Source: Acanthaster planci
Taxonomy: Eukaryota > Echinodermata > Asteroidea > Valvatida > Acanthasteridae
Assembly: GCF_001949145.1 (NCBI RefSeq)
Contig: NW_019091463.1
Location: 366,929-430,928 of the forward strand
DNA: 64,000 nucleotides
Direction of reading: 5' to 3'
A model generated the notes under the pieces. The model searched no databases. It had not been told where the DNA came from and saw only the letters and a program-made list of their open reading frames with translations. A program made the translations under genes and the position numbers. The stretch's first letter is position 1. Each line of letters begins with the position of its first letter. Below, piece after piece: positions 51,901 through 59,390 of the stretch.

Positions 51901-54900
51901 GGAGAGAGAATCTCTCAAGGAGCAAGTTCAGGAGTACATCGCTGAGGTTGCTAGGATCGAGGACTTGCTGGCTGCCAAGGTTGGGAGGAAAAAGGCAGTG
52001 TAACGATGATCACAAGTGACTTGTATTGGGGTTGTTTGGGTGTGCCATCCTTCAGAAATGAAGACAGAACAGGAAAACGGAAAGACAAAGTTTTCTTGAG
52101 AGAAATTAGTAGAATTGAGAAAACAGGAAAATTTATGAACGTGCGTTGCTGTGTTTGATTACTTTGTTTAGTCGCATTTGGATATTGATACCCATCTGAT
52201 TTTGACTCACCCCAAAAAAGAGATAACAAAATGTGTTATTGCCCATTACCTCTCGAATCAGTTGGAAAGTGTTTATGCTAGTTGAAACAATGCAAACACC
52301 TGAAAATTGTATTTGAAACTTCCATGCACAGTGCAGTACTGAGACCTTAGTAGAAGATAACTGTTATCACCAAGAGTAAACTGCCTATTGTTGGGCCCGT
52401 ATCCATGTTGCTGCAAAGCAGAATCGTCGCTTAACCAATTTCCATGCTAAGCAAAAGTGAGCAGAGAACCAGTCACAATTATAAACGGTCACTGCATGGC
52501 AACTTGACTTGTAGCCTGTTTTTTGCTAAGCGTGTATTTTGTGAGCTCAGCAAATGGCAGTGCTCAGCAGTTGCGGGTGCAATTAATGCCTCACTTGTCT
52601 CACTCAGGAGCGTGAAAACAGGGACCTGCTAGAGAACTACCGCTCTGCCACCTCAGAGGCTCAGCGCTGGGAGACAGAGGCCTCACAGCGCTCCGGGGAG
52701 ACGTCGACCTTCAAGGTGGAACTGATGACCAAAGATGCCGAAATGAAGAGACTCAGGGACAAGATCACCCTCCAGGAGAGAGACATCCAACAGGTACTCG
52801 GACATTCAGTTATTTGTTCAATCTATCGAAAGTCCATGCCAACCTTTGTTAAGCACTTGCAGACAGTAACGATGGACAGGTGCCATTTTCTATTCGGCAG
52901 AATATGTCACGTTTCTAAACTGACTAGATAACATCGCCATTTTTCATGTTTAAGTTGGAGACCACAAACGCTGACTTCTGTGGTTAGTCGGGTGGGCATT
53001 GACAGATGACGGCAGGTGGTAACCATTAGCTTGGTTTAGGGTTTTGGGGAGTTAAATACATGTAGGTTACATTTATTGCACAATTTGTTTATTATTGGTA
53101 TTATTATTTATGTGGCCAACAAGAGAAACAAGTAGATTGACAGAGGAGAATATATAAAAACTATACATACAAAATTGAAAATGGAGGGGGTGGGGTGGGA
53201 TGGAGGGGGTGGAGGAAGGTGGGGAGGAGGGAAGGGTGGGAGCAGGGGTGTGTTTATATGTTTTACAATCACTTCGCCCATTTGCCACTTTGCCCACGCA
53301 CCACTTCGCCCACGCACCACTTCGCCCACGCACCACTTCGCCCACGCTGTACATGTACATATCAGACAGAATGCACCACCACCACCACCTTAACTTCACT
53401 TATAAAAGTTGAAAATTTGAGTATCACGGCATTGTAACAAGTAAGTGTTACACCAGCAGAATTATGATGTTCATGGGGAGAGTATATGTATGATGAATGA
53501 TACATGTATGTGGCGACCACTCTTGATCAAAGAGATCCATCGTCATTTCTGTACATGTATCTGTCTTTTTCTGTTTCTTTTCTTTTTCCTTTTGGCCATT
53601 GTCAAAGTAGTTCTACAAAAGTACAAGGCTCACACATGCATCACCACATGCACATGCATCACTCAACCAACCGCGTTTCTTTGGCTGAATCCTCATCTGA
53701 AACAAGGCTTTCTAACTTAAAAATGGGTTATGGGCAATCAGGACGATGATGCAACTTTCAACTTTTATAAGTGAAGTTAAGGTACGTGACTTGGCGGTGC
53801 ATTCTGTTGGATATGTACAGCGTGGGCGAAGTGACGCATCGGCGAAGTGGCAAATGGGCGAAGGGGTAAATGGGCGAAGTGGCAAATGGGCGAAGTGGTA
53901 AATGGGCGAAGTGACCGACACCTGTTTGTACATGTACATCATGTACAAAAAATAGATATATTAGGGGTGTTTTATCTAGCTTTGGGCTTGACTTTCTTTC
54001 ACGTCACATCAGTTACTTTTCTACATAATGTTCATGCCTAAACTATGTACATGAACTTCGACTTTTCAGACATATAAGTTTTTATGGGCGGGGTATATAA
54101 CAATGTTTTCATGTACAAGTACATGTACATGGCTATTGAAATTTATATGCACTTTGGGTCCACACAGGTACCATTTATGACAGGGATTACTTGGAATATT
54201 GATAGCTTCCATAAATAGAAAGTTATATCCACAAATTGTAATTTATCTTTCTTTTGTGTACATAACCTGTTTCAATGTGTCGGACTTGTACATGATAGGA
54301 GTGTACAATGTATTACGCTAAAATTCATTGTATGCGTGCGTTAACTTGTGCAATACTATAAAATATTTCCAGTAGACTGTATACTTCATTGTGCGTAATC
54401 CTTCAATGATACGATTTCATAATTTCCCTCTCTTGCTTTTGTTCATCTTTTCCTGCTGATATCGATCAATTCCACATATCTGCAACCCATAGTATATGTA
54501 TTATAATAACCACATACCTATTAAGGGAAAAAGAAGATCTGATGTTCCAAAATATTTTCATTATTGACAGGTTTATGCCGAAGTTGAAATTATTAAGTGG
54601 AAGTTGTTGAACAACTATGTATGGCACATTTTGATTGGTTTTCAATATCACATTATATTAAATTCCTTCCTGCACTTGACTCTGACCTCAATCAATACGG
54701 GTGATTCACAATAGTGCGCCACCAAGAATTTGCAATGTGTTGGCCAATCATAACGTGCAAAATTTGTCGACCCTTTCCAAACACACACAGGGTCGACAAA
54801 TTTTGCACATTATCACACACACATTGTGATTGGCCAACGCGTTGCAAACTCTTGTTGGCGCACTATTGTGAAACGGCCGTATTGTGAAGAATAACAGGCT

Positions 54901-57900
54901 TGTGGCAACACAGCAAAACATTACAGAATAAAAGTCGCTGCGGAATACCAGTGAAGAGCAGAGAACAAAGGAAAGAGGGTCATTATCTGATGCAAGCCAC
55001 TCATGGGATATCCATCAACTATGACTTGTATTGAGTCATTATCTAATGCGAGCCACACATGGGATATCCATCAACTATGACTTGTATTGAGTGAATAATG
55101 GTGGGGTTGTTGCTCCACTAAAACCACACAGCCTTGGGAGTACTTCAACGTATCAGTGGAGCCGAAGGCATTTATGGTTAGAATTGGCCCCTTGACAACA
55201 CTAATCGATAATAAATGTATCGGTCAGACCGTTCTGTCGGACACCTAGGCAATAGGAATTTGGAAATGGTGCCTTACTTTCATACCACCTTTCCAACATG
55301 CCCAGGCATTGCCATGGAGCGATGCATTGCTACCATGGCTGGCCATTGCTCTTGGCTGTGTCAGGGTACCGGGTACATTCAGCCTCCACAGACTGATTAG
55401 TCCCTCTGTGTGTTCGTAAAAAACAATAGGAACCACTGATGGGGGAGGGCCTGTACACAGCACCTGCCTCTGTGAACATAACTTGATAGACTGGTTCCCG
55501 TTCCGTACGTAGTCTCCAGACGTCTTATAGGCGTCCTCTGAACGCGGGGACTGGTAGCGGGTGATGAATCCAGCAGAATCCTGCCGAGTGTATGTAAATG
55601 AGGAAACGATTCCTGCTCAATGCACAAATCAAGCAGCAGCTGATAGCATATTATTCTGTTTCTTCATTACCGAAAAAAACTTCACCATAAATATTTCATA
55701 CATCTAAAATTAACACAATGACCACTGACTTGAGATAAGTTACTGTCAAATGATCTATTGATGAAAAGGATTAAAAAATATATTACCTTTACTGTGATCG
55801 ACAGAGGCGTAGCAAGGATAGTTACTTGTGATTTATTTACTTTTCGCTGCAACGTAATTGGTCTGACAAAAATTTAAATATTCAGCATCCAAAGCTAATC
55901 GCATATGTTAAACTGCAGCTAGCTATCGGTCCCTCTTTAGTCCATCACAGGGCCAATGCTTTGTTGCAGTTGGCTTTTAATAACCCAATTGGGTAAATCC
56001 TGAAAATTTTGTTCAATACCCCCCTCAGCACATATCAGCAGTCCAAGCCTACGAGCTGCAGGTGTCTAGCCTGACAAGGTCCATCGCTAACTTGGAGGAC
56101 AGCGTCAGACAGCTGCAGGACGAGAAGGAGTCGCTCGTCCAGGACCTCTCAGCCGTCAGGGATCTGTGCGTTAAGCTGGAGAACACAAAAGAGGCAATGT
56201 CACGACAGCTGACCACCAGAAACATTGACACAGAGCAGGTAGGACTGGAGACGTTACACCTCAATGGGAAGTAGGAGATCTGCAGAAATGAGTGGGGTTT
56301 CAGGCTCCCGATGCCTTGTTGACGATGCAGATAACAATTTTTTTCAATGTAGAGATCAGTCACCCTTTTTTCTTCATGCATGACAAATGTCAACCATACA
56401 GATGAAAGATGTCCTACTTGTCACTGTGTTCCATTTTTCGGAGACGATAAGCCTTGGAGTTTAGCACATGTAACTTGAATTAGAATTCAGGAGCATGACA
56501 TGTCTTGTCACAGAAGTAGTCAAACACGACTACTTTACACCATGATCCACACTGAGTAGATCAAGTTTAACCTTGTCTTCATCGCCTGTTGAACAGCTTG
56601 AGTCCACAGTAGAAGACCAGAGGCACGAGATTGAGATGTTACGCAACCAGGTGGTGACAGAGAGGGCCTCCGTGCGTAATCTGGAGACTCTCCTCTCCAA
56701 CAACAGAGAGAAGGAATTCCAAGCTCAGCTGGACAGCCAGGAGCAGCGATCTGAGCTGCAGCTGGTCAAAGACAGGCTGGCGTTAGCCGACAGCAAAGTG
56801 TATGTCTCGTTGCATTTTTTTCTTTTGTTCAGTGGCACGGGCAGGCAAGCATTCAAGTTGATCCATAGAAACGCTAAGTCTTACTGAGATTATGGCACTT
56901 TCTAAAATGAGCTTCCAGAGCTGCAGCGTCGCTATTTCAGCATACTCCCAGGTATTTCAACCTCTCAAAACACCGACTTCACTCTCAAAAGATAACAAAA
57001 ATTTGTGCTAATAATGCTTTATCACTAAAGTTGCAAAAGCATCTTCATAGTTATTACCCCAACTCACTGGACCATGAGGTCCATTTCTGCAGAAGCGCAA
57101 AAGTACTAGGAGTTGATCTCTATCCTGGTAGCTCATGTACACTCCCGGTCGGATAGTGGCAATTGTGGTCAACTGTCTTGCCCAAGGAACACAAACACTA
57201 TTGTACCTCTGTGGTTTCAAACCCACGCACCGTCACACGAGTCGAACACCAGAGCCGGTGCACCACAGTACTCTGGTCAGGTTCAGAGTTTCAACCACAG
57301 ATGCAATACAATTAAGGGTCTTTAAATTTTTGCTTTTTTGGTTGTGTTGATTGCAGTCAGAGCCAGAGCAGGGAGATCCAGACATTGAGATCCAGGGCAG
57401 CCCAGCTGGAAGCAGACCTGGAGAAAGTCCGACGGCAGCTCACCAGTGAGCGATTCGATAAGTGAGTGTAATTCTCTCAGACCATGAAATTTACACAGCA
57501 CAAACAACATTGTTGTGGTCATTTATTTGTCTCATGTATTTATATAGATTTGTTCACTGTAACTGTATTTTTCTTGACAGGGAACGAATTTCACAGGAGC
57601 TTCGTCGATCCACTCTCTCCCCATCCACCGTTGAGAACGCCAGCTACACCCGCACCTCCCTGACTAATCACACTACCTCAAGGAGGTCCACCAGTCCGCC
57701 CCGGTCATCATCTCCAACCCTCAGGTCGCTCTCGCCCAGCAAGTCGGGTCGGAGGTCGCCTGACAGGTCGATCCTGAAGTCCTCGCCGGCCTATCGCTCG
57801 TCCTCGCCCGAGAGAAGTACGGAGGATGAATTTTCAGATTTGGATGGGTTTAAAAATGGCTCAGTCAGGCACAATGGGGCAGGCAGGGACCAGGGGGAGC

Positions 57901-59390
57901 CCGAAGTACCCCGTTTGAATTTGTCGTGGTTGGTGAGTCTGGAAAAACTCGACAAGTCCGTGATCTCATCCTGAGTAGAGCTTTCTCTATCCATTTATGT
58001 TATCACTGTGTGCGGTGACTCTGCTCGTCATAAGTGTAGTTAGGGGCAGATTCTGTTCTCCTCTTTCCCTGGTGCCCTTACGTACTCCTGTGTTACTGAT
58101 CATGGGTATCATTCATTGCATGACTGGGTCTTTTGTTTCAGTAGATCGATCATTCAGGCCTAGCCCTATGGGTGCTCTGTGATTTAAGTCAGACATGCTA
58201 GCATGTGTGTCTAACCTGTACAGCTGGAACACTGCCCACTAACACAGCGGACGTGGCCTTCCGCATCAGGTCGTTGACCTTTCGTGGATCTTATCATCAC
58301 TATGTGGATATTCCTTGTTATACTTGTTTCTATTCTAATTAATGTTATATTCACATTCTCACAACTGACTAGGACGATGTTCATACGTCTGTTGTAGGAC
58401 CAGGTAACCTAGCCATTTCTGTGCCACACTGTGCTTTGTCTTGCAGCTTTAGTCACTAGATGACAAACTTGAGGTTCAGCATGAAGGTTTTGGAGGGTTG
58501 ACAAACTTCAAGTTACCACCTTTTTAATTTTGCATTCTCCCCTTGTGAATTTTCCCAGTAGAAAGATAGTTAACAGAGTATACAGTTTTCATTTAAGTGA
58601 TTTGAGTTATCTATGTTATCTGCATGGTGTGGTTTGAAAAGAATTGTATTGATGTGTCCCTTTTTCCAACGCATTTTTTTTTCCAAGTGTGATTGGCTGA
58701 TGAGTGTTATAGTTGTCAGTCGGCAGTTTGTATTCTGTTAGGTGAAATCAGTTCAGTCATTTTTTTACTGACCTTATTTTTAACTCATTTTGTTTTACCT
58801 CACACGCTGCACTCAAGGTAAATATTCACTGAACGTGCATGTTTTCATGCTGCAAGCAAAGTAACTTGATGTTCAGGTTGTGACAGTGTTTCAGTAGTAA
58901 GTGATGTTCATCACCATTTCCAACTTGGTGACTTCAATCGAGTGTGTAATGAAAAGAATTTAACGTCAACTCGTTGCTCTTTCTCAGGGTGAGGAACGGA
59001 AAGAGATCTAAAAGACAGCAACTTAAATCATTGGTGAGTTCGTTATCTTGGTCTTTTATGTATGCAAAGCACAACCTTGACTCTTGTCTCAAACATAGTC
59101 ATGCACACGCAGTTGACCTTTTTTTTCTCATCTTTCACACATGGCCTCTGATGAAAACCTCAACGTTAAGCCAAAAAATTATGTCTGATTCGAGTATTGC
59201 AACTGTTTGTGATCTCTAGTGTATGCTACAGGATCAACTGCGCAGGAAACTGAACGAGTGCCACTGCCGACTTCTGGCGGGACTGCAGGCCGCCTCCCCG
59301 GGACCTTATGAGCCCTGCAGAATCACCTGTCGCTGGTGCATACAGGAGGATATAGAGAGAGCTAGGCAGCTACGGACTGACGAGTGTTGA
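34521..59390 (+). CDS. CEP135: CEP135/TSGA10-family centriolar coiled-coil protein, 23 coding exons, 1,360 aa
   Basis: I joined exons by GT-AG sites; every phase matches and the total is 4083 nt. The N-terminus (KRLDQLGYRQALGIESLPLV) is nearly identical to human CEP135, followed by TPGGRKRHIPFRRQRMDID and DPYIADL, also as in human. The rest is almost continuous coiled coil, with blocks alignable to both CEP135 and its vertebrate paralogue TSGA10. CEP135 is a centriole cartwheel and wall scaffold whose N-terminal part binds microtubules; that function is inferred by orthology. It is longer than human CEP135 (1,140 aa), mainly through the Ser/Arg-rich tail exon (57581-57932) and a Cys-rich last exon. 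The start is the first ATG after the acceptor and matches the family start. The assembly gap falls in an intron, and the phases on both sides agree, so no coding sequence need be missing. Confidence 0.95.
37963..38021. mobile_element. 59-bp TTAA-bounded hairpin, copy 2
   Basis: Same length and architecture as the copy at 29717-29775: TTAACCCTAACAGTCC, with the reverse complement at the other end (GGACTGTTGGGGTTAA) and a TCACCTGTTGGA loop region. TTAA lies at both edges. Arms within this copy match more closely than in the first. Confidence 0.65.
39943..39990 (+). CDS. Candidate alternative first coding exon of CEP135
   Basis: An ATG in good context (AAAAATGG) opens a 16-residue basic peptide (MADSSKRKTKPKSRRK) ending at a strong donor (AAG|GTAAGT). 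It ends in phase 0, the phase required by the next CEP135 exon at 42031. Splicing would give a protein lacking the first 239 residues. There is no direct evidence of transcription. Confidence 0.3.
40555..40690 (-). mobile_element. SINE fragment (body), copy A
   Basis: Shares GAGACAATGAAGAAATG and AAGAGGTGGGAAGAAAA with the copies at 51485 and 46591, all in CEP135 introns and in the same orientation. Orientation is assigned from the tRNA-like head of the other copies. The head is not recognisable here. Confidence 0.5.
42031..44970 (+). CDS. CEP135: CEP135 exons 5-8 (42031-42159, 43612-43917, 44240-44390, 44714-44970)
   Basis: Encodes the first long coiled coil. DNEMNRLSRQLEGGRPFDV and SNERLISHLNVQ match human CEP135, and IDYLQQAN continues into a GC-rich heptad-repeat exon. 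The 44714 exon carries SPTKMDTYLKSLEEERNYYK and a basic Ser/Arg linker (SRDRSPTRSGRGTSPSR) that corresponds to the RRDRSPSRLDTFLKGIEEER region of human CEP135. Phases are 0, 0, 1 and 0. The donor at 43918 (GAT|GTAATA) is weak but is the one that keeps phase. Confidence 0.92.
45290..48188 (+). CDS. CEP135: CEP135 exons 9-13 (45290-45430, 45662-45754, 46039-46101, 47589-47762, 48111-48188)
   Basis: All five exons are phase 0 multiples of three, so any of them could be skipped without a frameshift. SHYEAIIRVLEDERDFYKRE is followed by RERDELQSLLDKFERHLAE, QANVKVLTNERDKTNILYEQ, and the 47589 exon (SPKTSRASV then DLRRMVTERDSLRERLK). This last exon is closer to vertebrate TSGA10 than to CEP135. The assembly gap lies in the intron between 46101 and 47589. 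Confidence 0.92.
45584..45637 (+). repeat. TGACC-rich imperfect repeat before exon 10
   Basis: Repeated TGACC(T/C) pentamers (TGACTTGACCC, CTGACCTGACCC, ATGACCTGACCTGACC) lie in the 3' part of the intron, ending 24 bp before the acceptor at 45661. A pyrimidine/branch-region simple repeat. Confidence 0.6.
46591..47505 (-). mobile_element. tRNA-derived SINE interrupted by the assembly gap, copy B
   Basis: Read on the minus strand, the right part has a pol III box A (TGGCATAGTGG, 47480-47490) and box B (GGTTCAATTCC, 47438-47448) about 31 bp apart, as in tRNA-derived SINE heads. The left flank of the gap (46591-46646) matches the body shared with copies A and C. The true length is unknown because of the N run. 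Confidence 0.65.
46647..47357. other. Assembly gap, 711 N
   Basis: A run of N within CEP135 intron 11. Both flanks are repeat sequence, the probable cause of the gap. Confidence 1.
48917..52793 (+). CDS. CEP135: CEP135 exons 14-19 (48917-49068, 49348-49463, 50067-50277, 51209-51377, 51869-51979, 52608-52793)
   Basis: Central-to-C-terminal coiled coil. Phases at donors are 2, 1, 2, 0, 0 and 0, each satisfied by the next exon. Recognisable blocks are STLEEQVRSQALRIEEAYE, TDLTITNNALHDEVRQLRG with DKTEKIAALEQEL, DREVRSLRRQLDSSRDEL with RENRRLQEDLATMTRENQ (nearly as in human), and ELEEAIEERESLKEQVQEYI. Confidence 0.93.
50342..50711. mobile_element. 370-bp non-autonomous hAT-like element
   Basis: Terminal inverted repeats CAGGGTTCC and GGAACCCTG, with internal inverted similarity (GTCTTGGAAAA versus CCTGGAAAAGTCCTGG). 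The flanking TACTCA is duplicated (50336-50341 and 50712-50717). The CAGGGTTCC terminus is typical of hAT elements, though the visible duplication is 6 bp rather than 8. Confidence 0.55.
51485..51655 (-). mobile_element. tRNA-derived SINE, shortened copy C
   Basis: Contains the body block (TTGAAGAAATGTTC, AAGAGGTGGGAAGAAAA) at 51500-51537 and, at 51600-51650, a degraded version of the tRNA-like head of copy B (AGTCACAGAGGTGGAAAGCA versus GGTCACATGGATGAAAGGCA; both then CCAACCTGAC/CCAGCCTGAC). This copy ties the head and the body to one element. Confidence 0.5.
53182..53250 (+). repeat. G-rich tract with quadruplex potential
   Basis: About 70 nt of almost pure purine plus T with many runs of three to five G (GGGGGTGGGGTGGGATGG and so on), directly left of the inverted-repeat element. 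Confidence 0.6.
53269..53914. mobile_element. Foldback element with ACTTCGCCCA minisatellite arms
   Basis: The left arm (53269 to about 53416) and right arm (about 53754-53914) are inverted copies. From outside in, each has tandem ACTTCGCCCA(C/T)-type units, GCTGTACAT, CAGAATGCACC, and CTTAACTTCACTTATAAAAG. The arms differ in repeat number and unit (CACGCACC versus TTTGCC/TTTACC spacers). The central 340 bp is unique. Confidence 0.75.
54695..54882. mobile_element. 188-bp hairpin MITE
   Basis: Long inverted arms: ATACGG...TTCACAATAGTGCGCC at the left and GGCGCACTATTGTGAA...CCGTAT at the right, continuing through TTGGCCAATCA and AAATTTGTCGACCC to a short central loop near 54775-54787. No coding capacity. 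Confidence 0.75.
54979..55090. repeat. Tandem duplication of a 56-bp unit
   Basis: Two adjacent copies (54979-55034 and 55035-55090) differ at only a few positions; each contains GTCATTATCT and CATGGGATATCCATCAACTA. Confidence 0.9.
56029..57932 (+). CDS. CEP135: CEP135 exons 20-23 (56029-56238, 56597-56799, 57357-57461, 57581-57932)
   Basis: AVQAYELQVSSLTRSIANLE, DLSAVRDLCVKLENTKEAM and RNLETLLSNNREKEFQAQL match the C-terminal block of CEP135 and TSGA10. The coiled coil ends at ERFDKERISQELRR. Exon 23 is a low-complexity Ser/Pro/Arg tail (STSPPRSSSPTLRSLSPSKS, RRSPDRS) with many SP sites, consistent with a phosphorylated, disordered tail. It ends at a strong donor (TTG|GTGAGT) in phase 0. 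Confidence 0.93.
57010..57275 (-). mobile_element. tRNA-derived SINE of a second family, in CEP135 intron 21
   Basis: On the minus strand, a box-A-like TGGTGCACCGG (about 57257-57267) is followed by a box-B-like GGGTTTGAAACC (57213-57224) and then TGTTCCTTGGGCAAGAC. This arrangement is seen in many tRNA-derived SINEs of aquatic animals. Its head differs from that of copies B and C. Confidence 0.6.
57933..57974 (+). CDS. CEP135: Alternative CEP135 end by reading through donor 57933
   Basis: If the donor is not used, the frame continues for 13 codons (VSLEKLDKSVISS) to a TGA ending at 57974. This is a possible intron-retention C-terminus. Confidence 0.3.
   Translation: MSLEKLDKSVISS
58988..59011 (+). 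CDS. CEP135: Alternative CEP135 terminal exon, seven residues
   Basis: The acceptor TTTCTCAG joined in phase 0 from the 57932 donor adds GEERKEI and a TAA. A good donor (TTG|GTGAGT) follows at 59034, so this 46-nt segment could also act as a poison or alternative exon. Confidence 0.35.
   Translation, partial: GEERKEI
59232..59390 (+). CDS. CEP135: CEP135 last exon, cysteine-rich C-terminus
   Basis: The acceptor GCTACAG and phase-0 join to 57932 give 52 residues and a TGA. The peptide begins DQLRRKLNECHCRLLAG and has six cysteines, including CHC and CRITCRWC (C-x3-C-x2-C), then an acidic/basic helix (QEDIERARQLRTDEC). I recognise no such tail in human CEP135 or TSGA10. It is GC-rich like the other coding exons, unlike the surrounding AT-rich DNA, which supports coding. 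Confidence 0.6.
   Translation, partial: DQLRRKLNECHCRLLAGLQAASPGPYEPCRITCRWCIQEDIERARQLRTDEC

Larger units (their letters stand above)
52794..56028 (+). other. CEP135 intron 19, repeat cluster
   Basis: A 3.2-kb intron holding a G-rich tract, an inverted-repeat minisatellite element, a hairpin MITE and a 56-bp tandem duplication, listed separately. No coding exon is required or seen. Confidence 0.7.

Noticed and set aside
53274-53345. A CRISPR-like array from the regular CACTTCGCCCACGCAC units
   Set aside because: The units are contiguous without unique spacers and have an inverted counterpart 500 bp away; the genome is eukaryotic.
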